A stretch of DNA of 64,000 bases from JAYQKL01 sp965243245 (GTDB taxonomy: Bacteria; Pseudomonadota; Alphaproteobacteria; RS24): contig OZ251536.1 of NCBI GenBank assembly GCA_965243245.1, forward strand, positions 1,364,001 to 1,428,000, in the 5' to 3' direction. Below are positions 46,366 through 56,024 of this stretch, piece after piece (the first letter of the stretch is position 1; the number at the start of each line of letters is the position of its first letter). The position numbers were made by a program, and so were the translations under genes. Below the pieces are notes generated by a model, which saw only the letters and a list, made by a program, of their open reading frames with translations, made no database searches and was not told the origin of the DNA.

Positions 46366-48174
46366 ATGGAGCTTTTACCTGCAGATCTGATTTGGACGCA
46401 AAACGGCCCTCAATCACGTGTTTTCAATGATATTTATTTTTCCGCCGAGGATGGTCCAGCAGAAACAGAGCATGTTTTTTTACAAGCTAACCGTCTTCAA
46501 GAACGATTTGCCGCTCAAGCTGAAGGCGTAACTATTAGTGAAACGGGGTTTGGAACGGGGCTTAATCTGTTATCTGTTTTGTCCTTATGGCGGTCTATGC
46601 CTTTCCCGCGCCCGCGGCTACATTATATCACAACCGAACTTTACCCGCTTACTTTGGCGGATATAGAAAAAGCTCAAGTGGCGTGGCCAGAATGGGCTTG
46701 GCTGGCGGCACAATTGAGAGCTATTTATCCACCAGCCGTAACCGGCGCACACCGCCGCTGGTTGTTTGACGGCGAGGGTAACGAGGACGGCGAGGTTTGT
46801 GTGGATTTTTTATGGGGGGATGCCGCAAAAAGCCTTTTTGCATATCAGCCCCTTGGCGGGGTGCGCGTGGATTGCTGGTTTCTGGATGGCTTTTCGCCAG
46901 CGCAGAACCCTCAAATGTGGACGCCAAAATTATTTGCATCTATAGCGGCTTTAAGTGGGCCGGGGACAAGCCTTTCAAGCTTCACCGTTGCTGGTGATGT
47001 ACGCCGCGGCTTAGAGGCGGCGGGGTTTAAAATTGAAAAAGCTTCTGGATTTGGACGCAAACGTGAAATGCTAAAAGCTGAATTTACCCGCTCACCAGCG
47101 CAAAAAACGGTCACGCCTGCGTCGCGTGTTTTGGTCATTGGGGCGGGTATTGCGGGTGTTTCAACCGCTTGGCAATTGGCTAAGCGTGGCTGCCGCGTAA
47201 TAATGATCGATGCAGGGGCTGATATATGTGCCAGTGCAAGCGGTAGTCCGGCGAGTGCCTTTACGCCTTTTTATCAGCCCGACTGGTCGGCGCGGGCGCG
47301 GATGCTGACAGCTGGTTTTTTTACGACCGATCATATTCTGAATAGCCTGCACGCTAAAGGGCATGTTATTGAGGGGCAGCGCGATGGTATGCTTATGCTG
47401 GATATGCCCGACAAAAGCCAGCGTTGTGAAAGGTTTTCGATTTGGCAACATAGTCTTGATTTACCCGATGATATTCGCAAGCCGCTTGAGGCAAATGAGA
47501 TGAGTGAATTAGCAGGAATTGATGTTTCTTGTGCAGGTTGGCTTTACCTTAAGGCGGGGTGGTTAAATTTGAGGTCATTAGCGGATGCTATGCTCGCTGA
47601 TGCGGCGGCGCAAATTGAGTTGCGCCTGAGCTGTAAAGCTACCGCGCTTAACCATAATGGTCAAAATTGGCAAGTGACGTTAGAGGCACCAAATAAAGCG
47701 GCAGAAAAAATGCCAGCAGATATAGTCGTGCTTGCTTGTGCGGCATCGGCAAGTAATCTTTTACAAGGTCTTGAGTTAAGCTGTGTGCATGGGCAAACTC
47801 TCAGCTTTGAAGCACCGCCAGCGTTTAAGAATCTTCAGCGTCCGCTCAATTGCGGGCATACATTATTGCCAAATGGAAAAGGTAAGTTGTCATGGGGCGC
47901 AAGCTTTCGGCACAAAATTAATGCGCCTCATGTCTTGCCAGAGGAAACTGAGCGGCTTCTTGATGAGTTTAAAACTTTTTTCAATCAAGAGGTGTCGCTT
48001 GCGCAAACAGATATAGAGGTCTGGGCGGGCTTGCGTTGTACACATCCTTCTCGTATGCCTTTAATCGGTGCTGTTCCAGCTCAACCAGAAGGGTTATATA
48101 TGCATCTTGCCCATGGGGCACGCGGCAGTTTGACAGCATCGCTGATGATGGCGCGTGCACTTTATGAAATCTAA
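46366..48174 (+). CDS. mnmC: Bifunctional tRNA mnm5s2U biosynthesis protein MnmC
   Basis: MnmC finishes the mnm5s2U34 wobble modification in tRNAs. The N-terminal MnmD methyltransferase (about 1-240) has ISETGFGTGLNLLSVL and VDCWFLDGFSPAQNPQMW, and the C-terminal FAD-dependent MnmC1 half has RVLVIGAGIAGVSTAWQLAKRG and the AHGARGSLTAS ending. The 602 residues contain both halves. It follows the OYE gene by 14 bases. Confidence 0.93.
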   Translation: MELLPADLIWTQNGPQSRVFNDIYFSAEDGPAETEHVFLQANRLQERFAAQAEGVTISETGFGTGLNLLSVLSLWRSMPFPRPRLHYITTELYPLTLADIEKAQVAWPEWAWLAAQLRAIYPPAVTGAHRRWLFDGEGNEDGEVCVDFLWGDAAKSLFAYQPLGGVRVDCWFLDGFSPAQNPQMWTPKLFASIAALSGPGTSLSSFTVAGDVRRGLEAAGFKIEKASGFGRKREMLKAEFTRSPAQKTVTPASRVLVIGAGIAGVSTAWQLAKRGCRVIMIDAGADICASASGSPASAFTPFYQPDWSARARMLTAGFFTTDHILNSLHAKGHVIEGQRDGMLMLDMPDKSQRCERFSIWQHSLDLPDDIRKPLEANEMSELAGIDVSCAGWLYLKAGWLNLRSLADAMLADAAAQIELRLSCKATALNHNGQNWQVTLEAPNKAAEKMPADIVVLACAASASNLLQGLELSCVHGQTLSFEAPPAFKNLQRPLNCGHTLLPNGKGKLSWGASFRHKINAPHVLPEETERLLDEFKTFFNQEVSLAQTDIEVWAGLRCTHPSRMPLIGAVPAQPEGLYMHLAHGARGSLTASLMMARALYEI

Positions 48175-48971
48175 TTTTTAGTCCGAATAAGGGGCCATAA
48201 AAGCTGTTCTCCAAATGTCGTGTCTGGCAGATTTTCTACGCCATATTCTTTTGGACGACTGCGCGTGATTTTCGCCGTGCCAAAGAGAATATCCCAAAAA
48301 AATAGTAAATTGCCATAATTACCTTTATAGTTCGTTGCCTTATCGGCTAGATGTTTGCCGTGATGCATGGAATGTGTTGAGGGCGTTGAGATTGTTCGCT
48401 CTAAAACCCACATGAGCGGATGCAGGGCTTTGATTTTATAAAGTGCGCTATCCCAATGCCAATCGCAATGCGCACCTGTAATGATAGTCAGTTTAATGAC
48501 AATATAAACGGCGTAAGTCCATCCAAGTCCCATATAAATAAGGATGCCTGAAAACCAAATACCCGGCATCAGCATGTAGTAAAAAATATTATTACGATAA
48601 ATCAATCTAATACTCATATAGCCTGCATTATGGTGCGGGCGGTGGAGCTTATAGAGCCAAGAGAAACGATGGGACGCACGATGCCATAAATATTGAGCCA
48701 TATCATCAAACACTAAAAGCAGTCCAAATTGTGCTACAAAACTAAGCCCGATAAGTGAGCCTTGGTAGGTGGGGGCTAAAATGGTGCCAATGAAACTAAC
48801 TGTCAGCAGAATAAGCGGCTGGGTAAGGAGCAATAAAGTCAGGGTGCTGATAACCTCAACCCATCCATCTTCCTTTTTAGCACCGGTTTTGTTGAACAAA
48901 CCACAACGCCAAAGTTCAATCAGGGCAAAACCGCCAAAGACAGCTATAATAATAATCGTTTCAATAGGCAT
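48171..48971 (-). CDS. Sterol desaturase / fatty acid hydroxylase family membrane protein
   Basis: A di-iron membrane oxygenase of 266 residues with four or more hydrophobic helices. The histidine boxes are HRASHRF, HRPHHN and HSMHHGKH, matching the ERG3/hydroxylase superfamily. In marine bacteria such enzymes act on carotenoids, hopanoids, ornithine lipids or sterols; which one is unclear. It converges with mnmC by four bases. Confidence 0.85.
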   Translation of the reverse strand: MPIETIIIIAVFGGFALIELWRCGLFNKTGAKKEDGWVEVISTLTLLLLTQPLILLTVSFIGTILAPTYQGSLIGLSFVAQFGLLLVFDDMAQYLWHRASHRFSWLYKLHRPHHNAGYMSIRLIYRNNIFYYMLMPGIWFSGILIYMGLGWTYAVYIVIKLTIITGAHCDWHWDSALYKIKALHPLMWVLERTISTPSTHSMHHGKHLADKATNYKGNYGNLLFFWDILFGTAKITRSRPKEYGVENLPDTTFGEQLLWPLIRTKN

Positions 48972-49031
48972 TTTATATTCCCCTTTTGGTTCAGCAGATC
49001 TGCGCCTGTATCCATTTTCTCTAAGACTGCA

Positions 49032-50294
49032 TTAAACTTTATTTTTTGTTTGTTGCATTATTTTTTTTGCAATTATTTTACTTTGCTCAACAGCCGGCTG
49101 GTCAAAAGCATCTACCGCTAGCAAATGCGCCGCGCAGATTGTTTCTAGCATTAAATTCATCAGCAAAACACCAAGGCTTTTTTCATCCAAAACCCCCAAA
49201 GATATCAAGCGCACAGGACGCCCGTGGTCAAGTAAAACCCGATAAGTGGCTTTGCAGTGCGCCTGTACAAGTTCATCCAGATAGCGTTTATGCAACCAAG
49301 CCAATGCCTGCTTTTCGCCAATCCCGCTTATAGCCTGAGGCCCTAACATCGTCTTGGTTTTGATGAGGGTGTAAAATTTATCATCCGGCCCGTCCAGATA
49401 AAGTTGCAATTGACTGTGCTGGTCAACCGGACCAAGAGCGTTGATAGGTGTTGTGCCACGTCCTTTTTTCCCTAAGCTTTCTGCCCAAAGTTGGCGAAAC
49501 CATAAGCCGAGTTTTTCTAAACGGCTGTCATAAGGCATCAAAACAGAAATTTGACGCCCTGCCTTAGCATGCGATATTTGCCGCGCCGCGCCGCTTAAAA
49601 CTATATTATCGCTCAGCGTTTTGGTGAAAAATATATTTAAGGCAGTGGCGGCACCAGCACGAATATTTTCAATGTTTAAACCAACAATTGCAGCAGGCAA
49701 AAGCCCGACATTGGTGAACACACTATACCGTCCGCCAATTTTTTCATTATGGGCAAGTACAGTCAGCCCCAAGCTTTCAGCTAACTGGCGTAAGGTATTG
49801 GGCTTATTTTCTGTCAGGCAAATAATATGCTCAACCCGATTGAGACCTGCATTTTCAATCGCTGTCAGCGCACATGAAAACTGCATCAGGGTTTCAGCCG
49901 TCTCGCCAGATTTAGATATGGCAACAAAAGCTGTGTTGGACAAAGTGTCAGGGTTAAGAACAGCTGTCATTTCATAGGCGGATAGATTGTCAAGAAAATC
50001 AATCTGCGTGCCTGATGGCGTACCCGCAACAGTTCCCCATCCTGCCAATTGCACCAAGACTTGCGCCCCAAGACTTGCGCCCCCCGTGCCCAAAAAAACA
50101 ACTCGCTTGAAAGGGCTTAGTTTTTCAGCCGCCGCTTTTAGTTCAATCAGATCGGGTGCATTTGCGTGCGTGGTCTCAAAAAGCGGCAGAGGTGAGGCTT
50201 GCAATTCGCGCTGAAATTTATCAAGCGTCGATATAAAGTTCTCATAAACAGCTTCCAACTCTTTGGGAAGCGTTGACTCAGTGCCTAATTTCAT
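49032..50294 (-). CDS. pgi: Glucose-6-phosphate isomerase (short type)
   Basis: Interconverts glucose-6-phosphate and fructose-6-phosphate. The 420-residue protein has the SIS-domain motifs FLGTGGASLGAQVL and AISKSGETAET, and the catalytic region KKGRGTTPINALGPVDQHSQLQLYLDGP. It is shorter than the 550-residue enterobacterial enzyme but normal for many alphaproteobacteria. The terminal helix has a KNKV tail. Confidence 0.92.
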   Translation of the reverse strand: MKLGTESTLPKELEAVYENFISTLDKFQRELQASPLPLFETTHANAPDLIELKAAAEKLSPFKRVVFLGTGGASLGAQVLVQLAGWGTVAGTPSGTQIDFLDNLSAYEMTAVLNPDTLSNTAFVAISKSGETAETLMQFSCALTAIENAGLNRVEHIICLTENKPNTLRQLAESLGLTVLAHNEKIGGRYSVFTNVGLLPAAIVGLNIENIRAGAATALNIFFTKTLSDNIVLSGAARQISHAKAGRQISVLMPYDSRLEKLGLWFRQLWAESLGKKGRGTTPINALGPVDQHSQLQLYLDGPDDKFYTLIKTKTMLGPQAISGIGEKQALAWLHKRYLDELVQAHCKATYRVLLDHGRPVRLISLGVLDEKSLGVLLMNLMLETICAAHLLAVDAFDQPAVEQSKIIAKKIMQQTKNKV

Positions 50295-50362
50295 AATCTA
50301 CCAAAACCTTATTTGAGGTGGCAAGGCAACGCTGGAAACGTCATAAAACTTAATCTCTAAAT

Positions 50363-51220
50363 TTAATCTCTAAATGAAGCGTCCAAACGATCCAATTTGC
50401 GCAATAAGCCCGGCCAAGCAAGCGCACCCGCAAGACCGTTAAAAACACTCTCACTTTGCTGGGCTGTGAGACTGGAGGTTGCCTCATCGCATAAATTAAG
50501 ATTAGCACTGTTTTGCGCGCGAATCTGAGTGGTGCAGGCTTTTTCAAGATAAAACATGCCTTGATAAGCCGTGCCACAATCCATGCCAACAGCTAAAGTT
50601 CCATGATTGCGTAGTATTAACAAAGGATTGTCGCCTAAATCGGCAACAATACGCTCTTTTTCGTCATGATTTAGCGCAATACCCTCATAATCATGATAGC
50701 TCACCCGTCCATGACAAATCATCGCGTGCTGAGATAACGACAATAATCCATCCCTTTGCGCCGAAACAGCAATGCCATCATCCGTGTGGAGGTGGATAAC
50801 ACAATGGGCGTCCTCGCGGCTTTCATGCAAAGCACTATGAATCGTAAAGCCAGCAGGGTTAACAATGTAAGGCGTCTTGGTGACGGGGTTGCCTTCTAGA
50901 TCAATCTTAACCAAACTAGAGGCTGTGATCTCATCAAATAGCATCCCCCAAGGGTTAATCAAAAAATGATTTACCTCATCCGGTACGCGGCATGATATAT
51001 GAGTGTAAATCATATCGTCCCAACCATGTAAGGCAACCAATCTGTAAAGAGCCGCTAAGTCAATCCGCGCCTGCCATTCAGCTTTGCTGACCTTTCCTTT
51101 GAGACTCGCAACGCCTTCAAAACCAGCGAGATCACGAATGCTCTGGCGCATAATTTCTAAGTCTTCTTCAGTCGGAATACCGTCCGGTTGGGGCGCTTGA
51201 TTTTTTAGTGCTTGTGACAT
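50363..51220 (-). CDS. Class II aldolase/adducin family protein
   Basis: A zinc-dependent aldolase-like protein of 285 residues with VIHLHTDDGIAVS (two zinc-binding His), and NHGTLAVGMDCG. The family includes fuculose aldolase and the alpha-adducin head, and marine members often act on unknown sugar acids. The gene is monocistronic in appearance, with pgi downstream. Confidence 0.85.
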   Translation of the reverse strand: MSQALKNQAPQPDGIPTEEDLEIMRQSIRDLAGFEGVASLKGKVSKAEWQARIDLAALYRLVALHGWDDMIYTHISCRVPDEVNHFLINPWGMLFDEITASSLVKIDLEGNPVTKTPYIVNPAGFTIHSALHESREDAHCVIHLHTDDGIAVSAQRDGLLSLSQHAMICHGRVSYHDYEGIALNHDEKERIVADLGDNPLLILRNHGTLAVGMDCGTAYQGMFYLEKACTTQIRAQNSANLNLCDEATSSLTAQQSESVFNGLAGALAWPGLLRKLDRLDASFRD

Positions 51221-51437
51221 GATACTTTCCTTTCACGCACCTATCATAAGGTGCGCTGGCGATGTTATTATCTGAATAAACCAAATCTTGGCGGGTGTTA
51301 GGCTGGATAGCAAGATTTTTTTTGCTTTGTAACATTTTCGAAACATTTATATCTTAATTTAGATCCCATTAAGTCGCAAATGATTTACGTATGATTTGTG
51401 AAAGTCGCTGTGAAAATACCAAATAATAGGAATTATT
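51221..51437 (+). promoter_or_regulatory. Porin promoter region
   Basis: 216 bases upstream of the porin gene. AT-rich with an AAATGATTTACGTATGATTTGTG stretch; no consensus hexamers can be assigned with confidence. AATAGGAATTATT before the start codon supplies a ribosome-binding site. Confidence 0.4.
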
Positions 51438-52478
51438 ATGAAAAAAATTATTCTTGCCGCCTTGTTTCTAAAGCTCATCTGTGCGCCCGCTTTTGCTGAG
51501 AGTTTTGATGTTTCCCTTAGTGTGTACTACAATTCAGTATTTTACAATATAGACTCCGATACAAACCTTGCGCTCGTTGATAATCAGTTCAAAGAAGATG
51601 CTGAGATCGCCGTCAAGGCCGAAACCAAAGAGGGGGACTATATATATGGTTTGGAAATTCAAGTCGAAGCCTCAGAGGCCGCCGACCAAATCGATGAACA
51701 TTATATTTATGTCAAAGGCCCTTGGGGTAAAATTGAAGTCGGTGCAGAAAACTCTGCCGCCTATAAAGCACAAGTTCACGCCCCTAAATTCTTGGGCTGG
51801 AAAACTTATGATAATAACTTCAAAACATGGTCAGAAGTTTCAGCCTTTGTAAAGCCCGACCATAGCCATATTTCAAAAGACGCCAATAAGTTGAACTATT
51901 ATTCACCGCGCGTTCATGGCTTTCAGGCGGTTTTTGCTTTTACGCCTTCAAATGAGCAAGCCGGCGGTAGCGGCGCGGGCAATAGTACTCTTTTGCAACA
52001 AACTTCGGGCCAATTTGAGACCATCTCTTTGGGGCTGACTTATCAAGGCGAGCTTGCCGGCGGGGAGCTGAAAACATCTTATACTATGGAAGAGGGGGAC
52101 GATCTGAACGGTATCAAAACAGCTCAAGATAGCGCGCTGGGCATGAGTTATAAAATCGGTAAATTCGAAATTGGCGGCACCGCATATCAAAATGAGTTTT
52201 CCGGCGGAACAAAAAAAGAGGAAACCGAAATCCTCCATATAGGTGCAGCTTATAAAGTCACCCAAGACACCACTTTAGGCGTTGCTTTTCATAATCAAGA
52301 AGATGCAGCAGATGGTGTGCGTGAAGAAAAAACCGACATTATTATTCTTGGCGGGAATACCAAGCTACTCAAAGGCGTTAAATTAACTTACTCTTTTGAG
52401 ACAGTCGCCTTTACGCAAGTTGACAATGTGTCAAAAGACAGCACATTTATGGGGGTTGGTCTGCTCTTGAAATTCTAA
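51438..52478 (+). CDS. Outer-membrane porin
   Basis: 346 residues with a clear signal peptide (MKKIILAALFLKLICAPAFA), alternating beta-strand sequence through the length and a terminal aromatic (LLLKF), all typical of Rhodospirillales-type 16-stranded porins. The block WGKIEVGAENSAAYKAQVHAP resembles loop L3/eyelet regions. It is a general diffusion pore of unknown selectivity. Confidence 0.85.
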   Translation: MKKIILAALFLKLICAPAFAESFDVSLSVYYNSVFYNIDSDTNLALVDNQFKEDAEIAVKAETKEGDYIYGLEIQVEASEAADQIDEHYIYVKGPWGKIEVGAENSAAYKAQVHAPKFLGWKTYDNNFKTWSEVSAFVKPDHSHISKDANKLNYYSPRVHGFQAVFAFTPSNEQAGGSGAGNSTLLQQTSGQFETISLGLTYQGELAGGELKTSYTMEEGDDLNGIKTAQDSALGMSYKIGKFEIGGTAYQNEFSGGTKKEETEILHIGAAYKVTQDTTLGVAFHNQEDAADGVREEKTDIIILGGNTKLLKGVKLTYSFETVAFTQVDNVSKDSTFMGVGLLLKF

Positions 52479-52564
52479 TTTATCTCGCACGGGTATTTAC
52501 GCATGATTTTTAATGTATACTCAGATAATACTCATTCACGCTGGCACGCTTCTTTGGAGACTAC

Positions 52565-53635
52565 ATGACCCGCAAAAAACCCGCATCTAAGGTGCAAAAT
52601 AAGAGACAAAAAACACAGAAGAAAAAACCTTCTAAGACCACTAAATCCAAAACGCATGTGCTGGCGGCGGCGGCTCTTAAAAATTGCTATGAAACCATGC
52701 TCCTCATAAGGCGGTTTGAAGAACGCGCCGGACAATTATACGGGCTTGGTAAAATTGGTGGCTTTTGTCATCTCTATAGCGGTCAGGAAGCCGTCGTGGT
52801 GGGCGTGACAACAGCTCGTCAAGACAAAGACCAGATGATTACCGCTTATCGTGACCACGGACACATGCTAGCTTGTGGTGTTCCGGCGCGGATGGTCATG
52901 GCTGAATTGCTTGGCCGCGCACAAGGCTGTTCAAAAGGCAAGGGTGGGTCCATGCATATGTTCGATACTGAACGACAGTTTTATGGCGGGCATGGGATTG
53001 TCGGAGCGCAAGTGCCAATTGGCACAGGGTTGGCATTAGCCAATAAATATCGCGGTGAGCCGTTTGCCGCCTTCACCTTTTTTGGCGACGGCGCAGCTAA
53101 TCAAGGACAAGTCTATGAAAGTTTCAATATGGCGGCCCTTTGGAAGTTACCCGTCATTTATGTCATCGAAAACAACCAATATGCCATGGGAACGAGCGTA
53201 GAACGCGCCTCAGCGCAAACCGATTTTTCTCAGCGCGGGATTAGCTTTGGTATTGACGGGCGACAAGTCGATGGCATGGACCTCGAAGCCGTGTATCTTG
53301 CCGCATGCGAGGCACGCGAATATGTGACTTCGGGTAAGGGACCTATCATTTTGGAAATGAAAACATATCGCTATAGTGGGCACTCTATGTCTGACCCCGC
53401 AAAATACCGTCAACGCAAAGAAGTCAAAAAAGTGCGCCAGCACCATGACCCGATCAAAATGATCGAAGCGCGACTACAGGAGCGCGGGGTTCTGAGTGAA
53501 GATGAAATCAAGCAAATCAATGACCGTATCTATCAAGATATTGATGAGCTTGTTGCGTTTGCCGAAACAAGCCCTGAGCCTGATCTATCAGAATTAATGA
53601 CAGATATTTATGTGGAGCCCTCCCATGCCCGTTGA
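52565..53635 (+). CDS. pdhA: Pyruvate dehydrogenase E1 component subunit alpha
   Basis: The thiamine diphosphate-dependent E1-alpha decarboxylates pyruvate. Of 356 residues, the first 38 are a Lys-rich extension. The domain has HLYSGQEAVVVG, the TPP motif GDGAANQGQVYESFNMAALWKLPVIYVIENNQ, and the phosphorylation-loop-like YRYSGHSMSDPAKYR. Head of a pdhA-pdhB-pdhC operon with small overlaps. Confidence 0.95.
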   Translation: MTRKKPASKVQNKRQKTQKKKPSKTTKSKTHVLAAAALKNCYETMLLIRRFEERAGQLYGLGKIGGFCHLYSGQEAVVVGVTTARQDKDQMITAYRDHGHMLACGVPARMVMAELLGRAQGCSKGKGGSMHMFDTERQFYGGHGIVGAQVPIGTGLALANKYRGEPFAAFTFFGDGAANQGQVYESFNMAALWKLPVIYVIENNQYAMGTSVERASAQTDFSQRGISFGIDGRQVDGMDLEAVYLAACEAREYVTSGKGPIILEMKTYRYSGHSMSDPAKYRQRKEVKKVRQHHDPIKMIEARLQERGVLSEDEIKQINDRIYQDIDELVAFAETSPEPDLSELMTDIYVEPSHAR

Positions 53636-55013
53636 AGTCATTATGCCGGCTCTTTCTCCAACGATGGAAAAGGGTAAACTTGCGAGTTGGAAGGTCAAGC
53701 TTGGCGATAAGGTGGAGGCGGGCGATGTGCTGGCAGAAATCGAAACCGACAAAGCCATGGTCGAGTTGGAGGCGGCTATCGATGGGGAAGTGGGTAAATT
53801 ACTCATTGAAGCGGGTACGTCGGATGTTCCTATCAATACACCGATCGCGTTCTTATTGCGTGCGGGAGAAAATCGCGCCGCACTTGATGAAATAATCCAA
53901 CAGGCAGCGGCTGAAAAAAATACTATCACTGAGGCATCCGTTGCATCTGCTGAGCCAGTTTCAGCAAAAATAAGCCCCGTTACGGCACAGGTTTTCGTTG
54001 CACAAGAAGTGCCCGTGCCCGAAGGCACCAAGATGATAACCCAAACCGTTCGTGAGGCTTTGCGCGATGCTATGGCAGAAGAAATGCGCCGTGATGGGGA
54101 TGTCTTTCTTATGGGCGAAGAGGTCGCCGAATATCAAGGTGCCTATAAGGTGACACAAGGGTTGCTCGAAGAATTTGGCGCACGGCGCGTTATTGATACA
54201 CCGATTGTGGAACATGGGTTTGCAGGTATTGGGGTCGGTGCCGCTTTTGCGGGCTTAAAGCCTATTGTTGAATTTATGACGTTTAACTTTGCCATGCAAG
54301 CGATCGACCATATCATCAATTCAGCAGCTAAAACGCATTATATGTCAGGCGGTATGGTTACGTGTCCGATTGTTTTTCGAGGTCCAAATGGCGCGGCGCG
54401 GCGTGTTGGGGCACAGCACAGTCAAGATTATGCTGCATGGTATGCGCATATACCCGGTTTGAAAGTGGTCTCGCCTTATTCTGGCGCTGATGCTAAGGGA
54501 CTTTTAAAAGCGGCTATACGCGACCCGAATCCAGTGGTGTTTTTAGAAAATGAATTGCTCTATGGCGAGCCAGCAGAAGTGCCGGATTGGGATGATTTTG
54601 TTTTGCCAATCGGAAAAGCAAATATCTTGCGCATTGGCGATGGGGTTACTTTGGTTTCTCATAGCCGCGCTCTAAAGACGTGCTTGCAAGCGGCCGATAC
54701 ATTAAAGGGCGAGGGGGTGTCTTGCGAGGTCATTGATTTGCGCTCTTTGCGCCCGCTTGATACACAAATGATACTACGGTCGGTTCAAAAAACCAATAGG
54801 CTGGTCACAGTTGAAGAGGCATGGCCAGTTGCGGGTATCGGCGCCGAGATTGCCGCAAGCGTGCAATTAGAGGCTTTTGATTACCTCGATGCGCCAATAC
54901 AAAGAGTGACAGGTCTTGATGTGCCTCTACCTTATGCGGCAAACCTTGAAGCGGCGGCTTTGCCATCAGTAGATAAAATTATTGCGGCTGTTCATTCGGT
55001 TTGTTATCGGTGA
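53625..55013 (+). CDS. pdhB: Pyruvate dehydrogenase E1 subunit beta with N-terminal lipoyl domain
   Basis: The 462-residue protein starts at ATG 53625, overlapping the pdhA stop by 11 bases. Residues 1-80 are a lipoyl domain (MPALSPTMEKGKLASWK, ETDKAMVELEA with lipoyl Lys43), then an Ala-rich linker, then the E1-beta transketolase fold (DTPIVEHGFAGIGVGAAFAGL). Lipoylated E1-beta is a known alphaproteobacterial feature. Here it is probably the only lipoyl carrier in the operon because pdhC lacks that domain. Confidence 0.94.
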   Translation: MPVEVIMPALSPTMEKGKLASWKVKLGDKVEAGDVLAEIETDKAMVELEAAIDGEVGKLLIEAGTSDVPINTPIAFLLRAGENRAALDEIIQQAAAEKNTITEASVASAEPVSAKISPVTAQVFVAQEVPVPEGTKMITQTVREALRDAMAEEMRRDGDVFLMGEEVAEYQGAYKVTQGLLEEFGARRVIDTPIVEHGFAGIGVGAAFAGLKPIVEFMTFNFAMQAIDHIINSAAKTHYMSGGMVTCPIVFRGPNGAARRVGAQHSQDYAAWYAHIPGLKVVSPYSGADAKGLLKAAIRDPNPVVFLENELLYGEPAEVPDWDDFVLPIGKANILRIGDGVTLVSHSRALKTCLQAADTLKGEGVSCEVIDLRSLRPLDTQMILRSVQKTNRLVTVEEAWPVAGIGAEIAASVQLEAFDYLDAPIQRVTGLDVPLPYAANLEAAALPSVDKIIAAVHSVCYR

Positions 55014-55019
55014 CGTATA

Positions 55020-56024
55020 ATGAGCCCATCACCAAACACACAAAACCAGACAATACATACCAAAATGCATACAAAAACGCATACCAAAATGCGTATTAAA
55101 GCGAGCCCATTGGCACGCCACATGGCGCGAGAAAATAACCTATCTTTAAGTGTTGTAACAGGTACGGGTTCAGGGGGGCGTATCATCAAGCGTGATATTG
55201 ACGCCGCTTTGAAAAATGGCGCGGGGACACCTCCCTTTGTAACTCAATCTGATTTAACAGCTGATTTAACAGCTGATTTAAAACGAGTCTCATCTTTGCC
55301 TGACCCTCGATTGTTTTTTGATGAGGACGAGTACAAAGTTGAACCTCTTTCACCGATGATGGCGTCAATTGCCACGCGGCTACAACAGGCAAAACAGGAA
55401 GTGCCGCATTATCAAGTTTCGATGGATGTCGCCATGGACGGCGTCAATGCGTTGCGCCGCAAACTCAATATGGCACTGGCGCAAAAAGATACTGGCGAAA
55501 AACTAACCCTGAATGATTTTATTATCCGCGCCGCAGGATTGAGCCTGATAGAAGTTCCCGAAATTAATTCTGGCTTTGCTATCAATGCTTTGATCCGCTT
55601 CAAAAATGCTGATGTGTCGGTCGCTGTCGCACTGCCGGGGGGCGGCATCATCACGCCAATTATCAAGGCAGCACAGACTAAATCTGTGCGCGATATTGCC
55701 CGTGAAATCAAAGACCTTGCAAAACGCGCAAGCGAAATGCGCCTAAAGCCCGAAGAATATGAGGGCGGCACTTTCTCTGTTTCAAATCTGGGTATGTTTG
55801 GTGTGTCCGATTTTAACGCCATTATTAACCCGCCCCAATCTGCTATTCTAGCAGTGGGTGCTAGCCTGCCTCGGGTGGAGATGAAAAACGGGCATCCAAT
55901 AGAAACCCAGATCATGCGCGTGACATTGTCATCCGACCACCGCGTGATAAACGGCGCACAGGCCGCCACGTTTTTGGGCGTGTTCAAAGCCTATATGGAA
56001 CAGCCGATGGATTTATTGTTTTAA
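55020..56024 (+). CDS. pdhC: Pyruvate dehydrogenase E2 (dihydrolipoamide acetyltransferase) lacking a lipoyl domain
   Basis: 334 residues, clearly short for an E2. It begins with a Lys/His/Thr tract (HTKMHTKTHTKM), then goes straight into the peripheral subunit-binding domain (ASPLARHMARENNLSLS, GTGSGGRIIKRDID) and the acyltransferase core (FSVSNLGMFGVSDFNAI, SSDHRVINGAQAATF). The active-site His is present, and the second catalytic residue is Asn rather than Asp (DHRVING), a variant known in some E2s. No lipoyl domain is encoded; the one on E1-beta is likely used. It lies seven bases after pdhB. Confidence 0.9.
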   Translation: MSPSPNTQNQTIHTKMHTKTHTKMRIKASPLARHMARENNLSLSVVTGTGSGGRIIKRDIDAALKNGAGTPPFVTQSDLTADLTADLKRVSSLPDPRLFFDEDEYKVEPLSPMMASIATRLQQAKQEVPHYQVSMDVAMDGVNALRRKLNMALAQKDTGEKLTLNDFIIRAAGLSLIEVPEINSGFAINALIRFKNADVSVAVALPGGGIITPIIKAAQTKSVRDIAREIKDLAKRASEMRLKPEEYEGGTFSVSNLGMFGVSDFNAIINPPQSAILAVGASLPRVEMKNGHPIETQIMRVTLSSDHRVINGAQAATFLGVFKAYMEQPMDLLF

